Below, piece by piece: positions 1 to 8,506 of a stretch of DNA of 64,000 nucleotides. Within the stretch, counting starts at the first letter, position 1; the number at the start of each line of letters is the position of its first letter. The notes below the pieces were generated by a model. That model worked only from the letters and a program-made list of their open reading frames with translations. It searched no databases and had not been told where the DNA came from. The translations under genes were made by a program, and so were the position numbers. Source of the DNA: Luteibacter aegosomatis (GTDB lineage Bacteria > Pseudomonadota > Gammaproteobacteria > Xanthomonadales > Rhodanobacteraceae); the NCBI RefSeq assembly GCF_023078455.1, contig NZ_CP095740.1, forward strand, positions 3,956,001-4,020,000, given 5' to 3'.

Positions 1-400
1 CGTCTTCCAGCGGCAGCTTGCTGCCGTCCTGCCAGGTGTCGCCGTCGTAGCGGTCGAGGGTGCGATAGGTGCCGCCGAGGTTGGCGGCCTGCACGTCGCC
101 GGGACGCCAGACGATGTCGCCACCGCCGGGACGCCTCACGGCCACTTCGAGGTTGCTTGCGGTGAAGCGACCCGAGCCCTTCACGTAGCGAAGATGGAGC
201 AGACCGGTGTCGATGTGCAGGGTGGCGTCGTCTTCGTCGATGCGATAAGGCGGCACGTCGAGCGCGCGATGCACCACGACCTGGGTGCGGTCGTCGCGGA
301 AGACGCCCCATTCCAGGCGGATGAGACGGGGGGTGAGAACGGTGAAACGTACGTCGCCCCGTTCGACGACGGCTTCGGGTTGCGCGGCGGCGGCTTCCAT
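1..400 (-). CDS. Glycoside hydrolase family 31 (alpha-glucosidase/alpha-xylosidase type), N-terminal part only
   Basis: Only about the first 133 residues lie in the window; the gene continues beyond base 1. The visible part matches the beta-sandwich N-terminal domain of GH31 enzymes: it reads FTVLTPRLIRLEWG, then a stretch of beta-strand character, then NLGGTYRTLDRYDGD, the typical lead-in to the GH31 barrel. No signal peptide is seen, so a cytoplasmic enzyme acting on alpha-linked oligosaccharides is likely. The start at 400 is the first ATG of this frame. The catalytic barrel is outside the window, so the substrate cannot be judged. A REP doublet lies just upstream. Confidence 0.75.
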   Translation of the reverse strand, partial: MEAAAAQPEAVVERGDVRFTVLTPRLIRLEWGVFRDDRTQVVVHRALDVPPYRIDEDDATLHIDTGLLHLRYVKGSGRFTASNLEVAVRRPGGGDIVWRPGDVQAANLGGTYRTLDRYDGDTWQDGSKLPLED

Positions 401-503
401 GGACGAAGTGACCTACGGGCTGGCGAAGCCGTCATTATGACGCGTTGCCGCATGCGGGCGGTGAAGGGGGCCACGAATCCCGCATCGGTAGTGCATCGCT
501 CCG

Positions 504-590
504 CAGGAATCGCGGACAGGGTCCGCTCCCACCCTTCGGTAGGAACGTGTGCTACCGAAGGGTGGGAGCGGACCCTGTCCGCGATTCCTG
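504..590. repeat. REP doublet (REPIN) 1
   Basis: Two perfect 39-base inverted arms (504-542 and 552-590) surround a 9-base loop. Each arm holds GTGGGAG next to a short hairpin GCGGAC-AGG-GTCCGC, the layout of Pseudomonas-type REP sequences (GTGG tetranucleotide plus hairpin). It sits 12 bases past the stop of the GGDEF gene and about 100 bases upstream of the GH31 start. Apart from this element nothing is seen between 401 and 602. Confidence 0.9.
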
Positions 591-602
591 CGAAGCCGAC
601 CG

Positions 603-1793
603 TTACAGAACCACGCAGCGATTCCTGCCCGCATGCTTGGCCGCATACAAAGCCCGGTCCGCCCGTTCGAAGACCGCCGTCGCCGCTTCCGTCGCGGCAC
701 CGAACGACGCGACGCCACCGGACATCGTCACCGGCACCGGCCGGCCGCTGGCGTGGAAGGCCAGCGCTTCGATGATGACGCGCAGCGACTCGGCGCGCGC
801 CAGCGCCACCGGCGGTGCCGTATCGGTGTACACGACGACGAATTCCTCGCCGCCGTAGCGCGCGAGAAAGGCCCCCTCCCCCATCTCCCGCGACAGCGTG
901 CGCGCGACGATGCGCAACACGGCGTCGCCCGCCGCGTGCCCGAACGTATCGTTGATGGCCTTGAAATGATCGATGTCGAACGCGGCGATGCACGCCGACG
1001 CGCCCGCGCGCACGCCCTGCTCCACGTCCGCCATGCGCCGTTCCCAGGCCAGGCGGTTGGGCAGCCCGGTGAGCGGGTCGGTGAGGGCCAGTTCGTGCTC
1101 GCGGCGCAGGGAGTCCTGCAACGTGGTCGCCTGCACTTCCAGTTCTTCCACGCGATGCCGCATCCGCCGCGCGCGGTCGCGATACGCCGTCACGCGCGCT
1201 TCTTCGCGCTCGCGGTGTTCGCTGAAGTGGCGGTCGATCATCGCCAGCCGCTCGCTCACCTGCATGCGCAGGCCGGCGAGGTCGGTGGCGGCGGCCAACT
1301 GCTCGCCGATCGCGCGCATCTCGGAACGCACGTTCTCGTCGAGTACGCGGCCTGCCTGGTCGCCGTCGTCCACGTCGGAAAGGCCGCCGGCGAGGAAGCG
1401 CAACATGTCCTGCAAACGGGGACCCAGTTCCGCGAGCAACCCCTGGAGGCGGGCGATGTCTTCGCGCAGCGCCGTGACGGTTTCGGGGTCGGACGCGTCG
1501 CGAGGGGTATCCAGGGCGACGACGATACCGGCCAGGGCCTCCAGCAGCGCGTCGACGTTCTCCGGCACCACCGCACCGCGAAGCTGCTCGCCGACGCGGT
1601 CGAGCCAGCGATCGGATTCGTCGCCCTGCCCCCTCGCCAGCATGGCAAGGCGCGTCGCGAGCCTGCGCAACGTGTCTTCCACCCGCCTGAAGTCGCGCTC
1701 GTCGCTTTCGATGCGCGCCAGGGCGAGGTGGTATTTGCGTTCCCAGACATCCTCTTCCAAACGATCCCCCGGGGCCCATCCCTTCGATGCCAC
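603..1793 (-). CDS. Diguanylate cyclase (GGDEF domain) with helical N-terminal region
   Basis: The protein has 396 residues. The first ~220 are charged and helical, with no membrane segment, and probably form a sensory or dimerisation module. The C-terminal ~165 residues are a GGDEF domain: LTDPLTGLPNRLAW, FDIDHFKAINDTFGH, and the active-site motif GGEEF at residues 314-318. It should make cyclic di-GMP from two GTP. The inhibitory I-site (RxxD a few residues before the motif) is absent: the equivalent residues read GEGA, so product inhibition through this site is not expected. No EAL domain is fused. It lies downstream of the ABC exporter gene on the same strand, 43 bases away, next to the glycan locus, consistent with (not proof of) control of surface polysaccharide by cyclic di-GMP. 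Confidence 0.88.
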   Translation of the reverse strand: MASKGWAPGDRLEEDVWERKYHLALARIESDERDFRRVEDTLRRLATRLAMLARGQGDESDRWLDRVGEQLRGAVVPENVDALLEALAGIVVALDTPRDASDPETVTALREDIARLQGLLAELGPRLQDMLRFLAGGLSDVDDGDQAGRVLDENVRSEMRAIGEQLAAATDLAGLRMQVSERLAMIDRHFSEHREREEARVTAYRDRARRMRHRVEELEVQATTLQDSLRREHELALTDPLTGLPNRLAWERRMADVEQGVRAGASACIAAFDIDHFKAINDTFGHAAGDAVLRIVARTLSREMGEGAFLARYGGEEFVVVYTDTAPPVALARAESLRVIIEALAFHASGRPVPVTMSGGVASFGAATEAATAVFERADRALYAAKHAGRNRCVVL

Positions 1794-1836
1794 GCATCGT
1801 ACGCCTGTGCGGCGGACGCATGCATGAGGCGTCGCT

Positions 1837-3489
1837 TCAGGCGACCACGGGGCCGGTCACGGCGACGCCGCCGGCATCGATGCGCACCACCTGGTCGGCA
1901 AGCGCGGCAACGGCGGGACGGTGCGAGACGACCAGCAGGATCCCGCGCGGCAGGCATCGCCGCAGCGCGCCCAGCACGGCCAGCTCCGACGCCGCGTCGA
2001 GCGCGCTGGTCGCCTCGTCGAGGATCGCCAGGGCCGGCCGGCGAAGGATGACCTGGGCCACCAGCAGGCGCTGCAGTTCGCCCCCCGAAAGCCTGCCGTC
2101 GGCCTCGTTCAAGGTCGCCTCCAGGTCCATGCCGCCGACGTCGAGGCGCCGCGCGAGGCCCACCTCGGCAAGCGCCTCGCGCATCTGCGCCTCGCTGGCC
2201 TCGGGGGCGGCCCAGGCCAGGCATTCGCGCACCGTGCGTTGCCAGGGCCGCACGTTCTGGCACACGTAGGCGCCGCGGGCGATCAGCGCGCGATAGGCCG
2301 CCGCGTCGATCGGCACGCCGTCGTGTTCCGCATCGAAGCATTCGGCGGGCACCATGCCCGAGAGCACGTCGACGAGACTGCTCTTGCCGATGCCCGAATC
2401 GCCGGTCACCAGGGTCAGTTCGCCAGCCGCCAGGCGCATCCCCTCCACCTGCAGGCCGTCCCCGGGTGGACGGATGCGCAAGCGCCGGATGAGCAGATCG
2501 CCCGGCGAGGCGAAGGCGGCGGCGCGGTTTGCCGCGCCGGCATGCAAGCCCATGTACCGCTGCCACAGCGCCAGGGCGGGCATGGCGGCACGCCATTGCT
2601 GGAAGGCCTCGCGGGTGGACATCAGGTAGGGAAGCAGGCGGCCGAGCAGCAACCCCACCGCGATCAACGATTCGCTGCTGACGCCATGCCATCGCTGCGC
2701 CAGCAGGAACATCGCGGGGATGCCCACCGCGGCCGCGACTTCGATCAAGGCGCGGCTGGATGCCACCAGTTCCAGCTGGCGACGGTAGCCATCGGCGAGG
2801 CTGGCCGACACCTCGCCGTAGCTGTCCCGCTCCGCCGCCTCCCTGCCGAACGAGTGGATGTGGCGCAGGCGTCGCGGAAAATCCTCGCTATGCCAGAACA
2901 GGCTGGTGTAGTCGGCGACGTAGCGCTTGCCCACCGCGGAGAGCTCGCGGACGGCAAGGCGCGAGGTCGCGAGAACCAGCACGAGCACGAGGGGCACCAG
3001 GAGCATCAGCACCGGCGAGATCCATACCGCGAAGCCGAAGCTCGCCAGCGACGTGATCGCCGTGACCGCGATCTGCTGCATCGCGCGGAAAGCCTGCGCC
3101 AGCGATTCGCCGTTGTGCGTAAGCACGTTGGCGATTTCCGCCGAGCGCAGGTGCGCCAGTTCGGGCAAGGGGGCGTCGAGCAGGCGCGCATGCACGCCCG
3201 TGCGCAGGTGATGGATCAATCGCCCCACCTGGCGGGCGCCGATGCGCGACGACTGCCAGCGCATCAGCGCGAAGACGATGCCGCTCACGGCGAACCACAG
3301 CGCGTTGGCCTGCACGCCTTCCACCGGCGACACGGCGCCTCCCGGATGCACGAGCGGTACCAGCAGCACCGCCGACAGGCTGCCGGCCAGCGCCGCGCCC
3401 ACCGACAGCAGGACATACGCGACGAACGCGCCGGTCTCGCCGCGTGGCAGCACGTGCCACAGCGCGCGCAGTTCGCGCAACGCCGCCAT
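1837..3489 (-). CDS. ABC exporter, fused membrane and ATPase domains
   Basis: 550 residues. The N-terminal ~320 form a six-helix ABC exporter membrane domain (hydrophobic runs near residues 17-45, 60-75, 130-170 and 240-275). The C-terminal ATPase has Walker A GDSGIGKSS (363-371), a Q-loop YVCQN, signature LSGGE (~467), Walker B LAILDEATSALD and H-loop VVSHR. It is a complete half-transporter expected to work as a homodimer in the inner membrane. No N-terminal C39 peptidase domain is present, so it would not trim a leader peptide. Its ATG overlaps the stop of the HprK-like gene (TGATG), suggesting translational coupling. The substrate is unknown; pairing with an HprK-like kinase recalls lasso-peptide exporters, but a modified glycan or lipid is equally possible. 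Confidence 0.85.
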   Translation of the reverse strand: MAALRELRALWHVLPRGETGAFVAYVLLSVGAALAGSLSAVLLVPLVHPGGAVSPVEGVQANALWFAVSGIVFALMRWQSSRIGARQVGRLIHHLRTGVHARLLDAPLPELAHLRSAEIANVLTHNGESLAQAFRAMQQIAVTAITSLASFGFAVWISPVLMLLVPLVLVLVLATSRLAVRELSAVGKRYVADYTSLFWHSEDFPRRLRHIHSFGREAAERDSYGEVSASLADGYRRQLELVASSRALIEVAAAVGIPAMFLLAQRWHGVSSESLIAVGLLLGRLLPYLMSTREAFQQWRAAMPALALWQRYMGLHAGAANRAAAFASPGDLLIRRLRIRPPGDGLQVEGMRLAAGELTLVTGDSGIGKSSLVDVLSGMVPAECFDAEHDGVPIDAAAYRALIARGAYVCQNVRPWQRTVRECLAWAAPEASEAQMREALAEVGLARRLDVGGMDLEATLNEADGRLSGGELQRLLVAQVILRRPALAILDEATSALDAASELAVLGALRRCLPRGILLVVSHRPAVAALADQVVRIDAGGVAVTGPVVA

Positions 3490-4523
3490 CAGGCCACCGC
3501 CGCATCCGCCGCCAGCAGCGACGCGAGCAGGCGCAGGGTGTCGCGCGGATGCGCGCCACGGTCGAGCAGGTACACGCCGCGTGCCAGCGCCTGGTCGAGA
3601 AAACGCTGCCAATGCGGTTGCCCGGCGGCGTAGGGCTGGTCGGCGACGAGGCAGGCGACCGCATCCTCGCGTGCCAGCCTTCGCAAGGGAACGTCCGACC
3701 CCACGCGTCCGCTCAACAGCAGCACGGCGACGAGGTCCAGCGGTTGCGCGGCGAGCCGGCCGGGTCCGGCGCGCAGGTCGGCCTCGCGCTTGGCGACACC
3801 GCTGCGCCGGTGGATGACCGGCGCCTCGTCGAGCCAGCGGCGCGCCTCGCCGTGGGCCCAGTGCAGCGAATCGTCGCGCACGTGCAGGTGATTGGACACG
3901 CCCGTGGCACGCATCTGCTTGGGTTCGACGAATACGCCGTCTTCGGCGAGGAAGTCGAAACCGTCGAGCAACGCATGCAAGGCCAGCGTCGATTTGCCGG
4001 TACCGCTCGGCCCCAGCAGCAGCACGCCCCGCCCTTGCAGTCCGAAGCACGCGCCATGCAGGGGAACGAGATCCTGCCCCCGCGCGGCGAGCAGGTAGAC
4101 CGCGAATTCGATCAGTTCGTAGCGCACGTGATAGGGATGGCGGGCGAGCATGTCCGCCGATACCGTGACCAGCGCGCGCCGTTGCCCGGGTGCGATCGCC
4201 ACATGGTTGGACTCGTCCATGACGCCGCACAGCAGGCCCGCTCCCGCCCGCATGCGAACGCGTGGAGGCGCGGGAACCGCCTCCCGCTCGCGCGCCGGCG
4301 CGAGGCGAAGCTCGACATGGAACATCGGCGCTACCGCCGCGAAACGGTGGGCGGGCAGTCCTTCGTACGCTTCCGCGGCCAACGCGAGCAAGGCTTCGCT
4401 GTCCGACTCCACGTGGAAGCTCGCCCCCAGGATCGTCCAGCGCGCGGCGTGGGAAAGGGCCGCGCGTTCGCCGAAGGGATCGGCGGCAGGCTCGGTCGCG
4501 TCGGCATCCGTGATCGTCGTCAT
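3489..4523 (-). CDS. HPr kinase/phosphorylase-like P-loop protein
   Basis: 344 residues from the ATG at 4523; a GTG at 4586 in the same frame would add 21. The C-terminal half resembles the HprK kinase domain: HGACFGLQGRGVLLLG runs into the P-loop GPSGTGKST (171-179), followed by FDFLAEDGVFVEP, which matches the conserved second acidic segment of HprK. The N-terminal ~150 residues are not recognised. True HprK phosphorylates HPr of the PTS; diverged members such as PadeK of the paeninodin cluster phosphorylate a lasso peptide. Here the protein is coupled to an ABC exporter and faces a radical SAM and an NTP_transf_5 gene, so a tailoring kinase is more likely than carbon control. No candidate peptide substrate was found between 4524 and 4624. 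Confidence 0.7.
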   Translation of the reverse strand: MTTITDADATEPAADPFGERAALSHAARWTILGASFHVESDSEALLALAAEAYEGLPAHRFAAVAPMFHVELRLAPAREREAVPAPPRVRMRAGAGLLCGVMDESNHVAIAPGQRRALVTVSADMLARHPYHVRYELIEFAVYLLAARGQDLVPLHGACFGLQGRGVLLLGPSGTGKSTLALHALLDGFDFLAEDGVFVEPKQMRATGVSNHLHVRDDSLHWAHGEARRWLDEAPVIHRRSGVAKREADLRAGPGRLAAQPLDLVAVLLLSGRVGSDVPLRRLAREDAVACLVADQPYAAGQPHWQRFLDQALARGVYLLDRGAHPRDTLRLLASLLAADAAVA

Positions 4524-4549
4524 GCCCGGTGGGTGCGCCGCCGGATGGG

Positions 4550-4567
4550 AAAGGTTGCCCGCAACCT
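4550..4567. promoter_or_regulatory. Inverted repeat in divergent promoter region
   Basis: AGGTTG-cccg-CAACCT lies between the divergent HprK-like and radical SAM genes, in a gap of about 100 bases. The nine bases AAAGGTTGC at 4550-4558 recur exactly at 19672-19680, in the other divergent promoter region bordering this locus. It may be an operator shared by the two ends of the cluster. This is inference from two copies only. Confidence 0.35.
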
Positions 4568-4624
4568 CCCCGCTATCCCCCGGCACTTACACGAAGTCCG
4601 TACGACGCGAAAGGCGTTAGTCAC

Positions 4625-6067
4625 ATGCTGAAGATCCAGGTCGGCCATTCCTACTTCCTTCGCTACGACCGCAAGCAATGGGAACGGGGCAAGCCGTATC
4701 CACCGCTGGCCACCCTCCAGATCGCCGCCCTGCTGCGGCGAATGGGCCACGAGGTGTCGCTGTTCGACGCGATGCTCGCCGAAGGCGTCGAAGACTACGC
4801 GCCGAGCCTGGCGGCCGCCTCGCCCGAACTGGTCGTCTTCTACGAAGACAATTTCAACTACCTCACCAAGATGTGCCTGAGCCGCATGCGCGAGGCCGCA
4901 TGCCGGATGATCGGCGAAGCGCGGGCGCGTGGCGCCCGCGTGCTGGTCGCCGGATCCGACGCGTCGGATCACCCCGAAGCGTTTCTCGCCGCGGGCGCCC
5001 ACGCGGTACTGACCGGCGAGGGCATCGCGGCCCTGATGGCCCTGGTGGACCGCCTGGAGCGCGACCCCGCCATCGATGCCGCCGCATGGACCGAAGGCCT
5101 GCCCGGCGTGGCCACCGCCGCGCAGGGCGATACCCGGTTGATCCGCCTCGGCGTGGTGCCGCCCGACCCGCGCATCAGCGGCCTGCCGGCCTGGGACCTG
5201 GTCGACATCGAGGCCTATCGCACGCTGTGGATGGAGCGCCACGGCTACTTCAGCCTCAACATGGCCGCGTCGCGCGGTTGCCCGTTCCGCTGCAACTGGT
5301 GCGCGAAACCGATCTGGGGCAACCACTACAACCAGCGCGACGCGAAGGACGTCGCGGCCGAGATGACCTTCCTGAAGCGAACCTACCGGCCGGACCACAT
5401 CTGGATGGCCGACGATATCTTCGGTTTCCACATCGACTGGGTCACGGCATTCGCCGGGCACCTCGCCGAGAGCGACGGTTCCGTGCCCTTCATGATCCAG
5501 ACCCGCGCCGACCTCGCCAGCGAACGCATGGCGAAGGCATTGGCGGCGGCGGGTTGCGCGGAAGCGTGGATCGGGGCGGAAAGCGGCAGCCAGCGCGTAC
5601 TCGACCGCATGACCAAGGGCACCAAGGTGCCCGACCTGGTGGCGGCACGCCGACGGCTCGGCGCGCAGGGCATCCGCGTCGGCTTCTTCATCCAGCTGGG
5701 TTACCTCGGCGAGGAACTGGAGGACATCCTCGCCACGCGCGCCCTCGTGCGCGACGCCGCGCCCGACGACATCGGCGTCAGCGTGTCGTATCCCCTTCCC
5801 GGCACCAAATTCTTCGAGGAGGTACGCGCGCAGCTCGGCAGCAAGACGCACTGGGACGAGAGCGACGACCTGGACATGATGTTCCGCGGTGCCTACGACA
5901 CCGCGTTCTACCGCGACGTGCGCGATGTGCTTCACCGCCAGGTGCTCGCCCAGCTGGCCGGCGACGGTGACGCCCTGGACACGGCCTGGGATGAACTGGT
6001 TTCGCGCGAACGCGAGCACCGCAGCGAACGTCCCACGCCGTTCGTGCGCATCGCGGCCGGGAGCTGA
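4625..6067 (+). CDS. B12-binding-type radical SAM enzyme
   Basis: 480 residues starting MLKIQVGHSYFLRYDRKQW. Residues ~1-190 look like a cobalamin-binding Rossmann domain (YPPLATLQIAALLRRMGHEVSLFDAML, later AGAHAVLTGEG) without the DxHxxG motif, as in many base-off members. The radical SAM core has the cluster motif RGCPFRCNWCAKP (CxxxCxxC) near residue 220, then GAESGSQRVLDRMTKG. The class includes methylases and ring-forming enzymes acting on unactivated carbons. The gene is followed after four bases by the NTP_transf_5 gene and is divergent from the HprK-like gene, 101 bases away. Its substrate is unknown; the setting suggests tailoring of the exported product. Confidence 0.85.
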   Translation: MLKIQVGHSYFLRYDRKQWERGKPYPPLATLQIAALLRRMGHEVSLFDAMLAEGVEDYAPSLAAASPELVVFYEDNFNYLTKMCLSRMREAACRMIGEARARGARVLVAGSDASDHPEAFLAAGAHAVLTGEGIAALMALVDRLERDPAIDAAAWTEGLPGVATAAQGDTRLIRLGVVPPDPRISGLPAWDLVDIEAYRTLWMERHGYFSLNMAASRGCPFRCNWCAKPIWGNHYNQRDAKDVAAEMTFLKRTYRPDHIWMADDIFGFHIDWVTAFAGHLAESDGSVPFMIQTRADLASERMAKALAAAGCAEAWIGAESGSQRVLDRMTKGTKVPDLVAARRRLGAQGIRVGFFIQLGYLGEELEDILATRALVRDAAPDDIGVSVSYPLPGTKFFEEVRAQLGSKTHWDESDDLDMMFRGAYDTAFYRDVRDVLHRQVLAQLAGDGDALDTAWDELVSREREHRSERPTPFVRIAAGS

Positions 6068-6071
6068 CGCC

Positions 6072-7295
6072 ATGCTGCCACCGCTCGAGCAGGTGAAGTC
6101 CGATCTGTCGCTCACCACCGAAACGCTGGCCGACGAACTGGCGCGTGTTGGCCAGGGCACCGACGTGCCCGCGTGGAGCGACACGGCGTGGCGCGTCGCC
6201 GCCGCCGCGGCCGTCGCCCACGGCGTGGCACCGCTGCTCGCCGGCTGTTCGGTCTGGCCGTCGTGCGCGTGGCAGGACTTCCTCGCCTCCCAACGCGAGC
6301 ACGTCGAAGTGCGCCAACGCCGCATCGCCGACCTGCTCACGCGGATCGACGCGCGAGCCGGCGATCTCGGCGTGCCGATGATGGCGCTCAAGGGCAGCGC
6401 GCTGCACGGGCTGGGCATCTACGTCGCCGGCGAACGGCCCATGGCCGACATCGATCTTCTCGTACGGCCCGAGCACGCCGATACGGCGGCAGCGGTGCTG
6501 GCCGGGCTCGGCTACGAGGAAACGTATCGCCAGTGGAAGCACGTGGTGTTCAAGCCGGAGGGCGTGCGACCCGCGACGGCGTTCGGCGAGCATCGCGACA
6601 CGCCGATCAACATCGAGCTCCACACGCGCATCCACGAGCGCCTGCCGATACGCGCGGTGGACGTCACATCGACCGTGTGGACGCCGGATGCGGTTCCCGG
6701 CATCAACCCCTACCCCTCGTCGGGGGCACTCATGACCCACCTGCTGCTGCACGCGGCGGGCAGCGTATGCGGCCGAAGCCTTCGCCTCCTGCACCTGCAC
6801 GACATGGCCCAACTGTCGCGACGCATGCGCCGCGCGGAATGGGAACCGCTGTGGCAGGGCGACGAAGCGCCATGGTGGGCCTATCCACCGCTGCGGCTGG
6901 TCGACCGGTACTTTCCCGGCTCCGTACCGCGCGCCGTGCTCCGGCGGCTTCGGCGCGATACCACGCCGCTGCTGCGCGCCGCGTCGTCGCGGCAAACGCT
7001 CACCAGCACGTCATGCTCCCACCTGTGGCTGCACCTGCTGCCCGGCGTGGAGTGGGTACGTACGCCGACCGACCTCGCGACCTTGCTGCTGCGTCGCGTA
7101 AGGCCATCGCGCGAGAGTCGCGAGGAACGGGGGGACATGTTGCGCACGCAGGCCTGGTTGCAGGGCCAGGAATGGGTACGGCAGGGACACGTGCGGCGCG
7201 TGGTCACGGCGCTGACGCGGCCGGTGCCGCGGATGGATACCCTTTATGTGGTTCGGGGGGCGTTGGCGCAGGGTAGCCAGGCTTTCGCACCCTGA
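6072..7295 (+). CDS. NTP_transf_5-type nucleotidyltransferase family protein
   Basis: 407 residues. The recognisable part is the middle: MMALKGSALHGLGIY followed by RPMADIDLLVRPEHAD, the alternating acidic pair of the nucleotidyltransferase fold, then a helical C-terminal region rich in aromatic residues. Proteins of this family occur in exopolysaccharide loci and in RiPP clusters with HprK-like kinases (PadeN is an example), but their reaction is poorly defined. It starts four bases after the radical SAM gene and ends exactly at a REP doublet, convergent with the 12-gene operon. An enzyme transferring a nucleotidyl group to a sugar, lipid or peptide is plausible, not shown. Confidence 0.7.
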   Translation: MLPPLEQVKSDLSLTTETLADELARVGQGTDVPAWSDTAWRVAAAAAVAHGVAPLLAGCSVWPSCAWQDFLASQREHVEVRQRRIADLLTRIDARAGDLGVPMMALKGSALHGLGIYVAGERPMADIDLLVRPEHADTAAAVLAGLGYEETYRQWKHVVFKPEGVRPATAFGEHRDTPINIELHTRIHERLPIRAVDVTSTVWTPDAVPGINPYPSSGALMTHLLLHAAGSVCGRSLRLLHLHDMAQLSRRMRRAEWEPLWQGDEAPWWAYPPLRLVDRYFPGSVPRAVLRRLRRDTTPLLRAASSRQTLTSTSCSHLWLHLLPGVEWVRTPTDLATLLLRRVRPSRESREERGDMLRTQAWLQGQEWVRQGHVRRVVTALTRPVPRMDTLYVVRGALAQGSQAFAP

Positions 7296-7385
7296 TTCGC
7301 CGATGCGATCGGCTCCCACCCCTTCGGTAAGCGGGTTTCGATAACCCTGCCTACCGAAGGGGTGGGAGCCGATCGCATCGGCGAA
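7296..7385. repeat. REP doublet (REPIN) 2
   Basis: Perfect 34-base arms at 7296-7329 and 7352-7385, spacer 22 bases. The arm core is GTGGGAGCCGATCGCATCGG, whose short hairpin is CCGAT-GCG-ATCGG, differing from element 1. It fills the entire gap between the stop codons of two convergent genes and may act as their shared transcription barrier. Confidence 0.9.
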
Positions 7386-7387
7386 CG

Positions 7388-8506
7388 CTACGAAGCGGTG
7401 ACGCCCACCCGCTTCACCTGTGCCTCGTACATCCCTTCGAACATTCGCGCCGTGTAATCCGCGTTCTCGCGCAAGGCGATCCGCTGCGCCTCTCCTGCCA
7501 GTTCCAAACGAAGGGCCTCGTCGCCGGCGACCCGCTCGATGGCCTCCGCCAGCGCACCCGCGTCGCCCACCGGCACCGCCAGCGCCGCGCGCGGGGCCCA
7601 CTCCACGTAATGCCCCACGGCCGTGCCCACCGATGGCACCCCCGCCACCGCCGCCTCGAGCAGCACCAGCGGCCCGGCTTCGTGCAATGAGGACATCACC
7701 AGCAGGTCCGCTTCCTCCATCAGCGGTCGCATCGCGTCCTGGGTATGGAATCCAAGGAAGCGCACGCGATCGGCCAGGCCCAGCACGTTGGCGAACGCCT
7801 GCGCTTCGCCACCCAGCGTATCGACGCCGACGACATCCAGCTCGACGTCCACGCCGCGACCGACCAGCATCGCCAGCGCGCGCAACAGCGTATGCGGGTC
7901 CTTCACCCGGTTGAGGCTCGCCACGTGCAGCAGGCGCAACGACGCGTGCCGGCGTCCGCATGGCGCGCGGGCGGGCCAGCGTTGCAGGCATACTCCCAGC
8001 GGGATGCGCCGCGCGCCCACGCCCAACGCGGCCAGCGCCTCGACGATGGGCGCGCTCGCCGCGCTCACCGCCGCGGCGGCATGCAGCACGAGGGCCTCGC
8101 GTAAGCGGCTGCGCCAGCGGCGGCGCCCGCCATAACCGATGCCGTGCAGGGCGACCAGCTCGCCGCCCGCGATGTGCACCGTGTAAGGCACGCCGAGGGT
8201 GAGTCCGGCCACGGCGGCGACCCATCCGCACGAGCCGGAGAAAAGCGCCTGGATCACGTCGAACGGTGCGACGCGATGTTCCGCGCGAATGGCGCGGATC
8301 GTCCGCGTCTGCGTCCAGCCGTCGCCGATGTTGTGGACGGTCGCGCCACGCAAGGTCCATCGCGCGGGCGTCGGTTCCTGGTGGAAGACGAAGACGTGCA
8401 CCTCGTGACGCGAAGCCAACCGCTCGATGAGGGCGAGGAAGGCGGGAATCACCCGGCGCTCGCCGCCGCGATCGACGCCACCGGGCAGGACGATGGCGAT
8501 CTTCAT
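7388..8506 (-). CDS. Glycosyltransferase family 4 (last gene of the glycan operon)
   Basis: 372 residues, GT-B fold. The start MKIAIVLPGGVDRGGERRVIPAFLAL has the N-terminal Rossmann glycine motif of GT4 enzymes; the C-terminal domain reads LLHVASLNRVKDPHTLL and ends in the EX7E motif (HEAGPLVLLEA), a retaining-enzyme hallmark that binds the nucleotide sugar. It would add one sugar of the repeating unit on the cytoplasmic face. ATG overlaps the preceding GT4 stop by four bases (ATGA). The gene ends two bases from REP doublet 2. Donor and acceptor cannot be told from the sequence. Confidence 0.88.
   Translation of the reverse strand: MKIAIVLPGGVDRGGERRVIPAFLALIERLASRHEVHVFVFHQEPTPARWTLRGATVHNIGDGWTQTRTIRAIRAEHRVAPFDVIQALFSGSCGWVAAVAGLTLGVPYTVHIAGGELVALHGIGYGGRRRWRSRLREALVLHAAAAVSAASAPIVEALAALGVGARRIPLGVCLQRWPARAPCGRRHASLRLLHVASLNRVKDPHTLLRALAMLVGRGVDVELDVVGVDTLGGEAQAFANVLGLADRVRFLGFHTQDAMRPLMEEADLLVMSSLHEAGPLVLLEAAVAGVPSVGTAVGHYVEWAPRAALAVPVGDAGALAEAIERVAGDEALRLELAGEAQRIALRENADYTARMFEGMYEAQVKRVGVTAS

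Noticed and set aside
3490-4230. N-terminal extension of the ABC exporter frame to 4230
   Set aside because: It runs through the HprK-like gene in another frame. The exporter family start is at MAALRELRALW, where the ATG overlaps the kinase stop.
4524-4624. Lasso or other RiPP precursor peptide between the kinase and radical SAM genes
   Set aside because: The gap is about 100 bases and has no frame with a ribosome site and a leader/core pattern on either strand.
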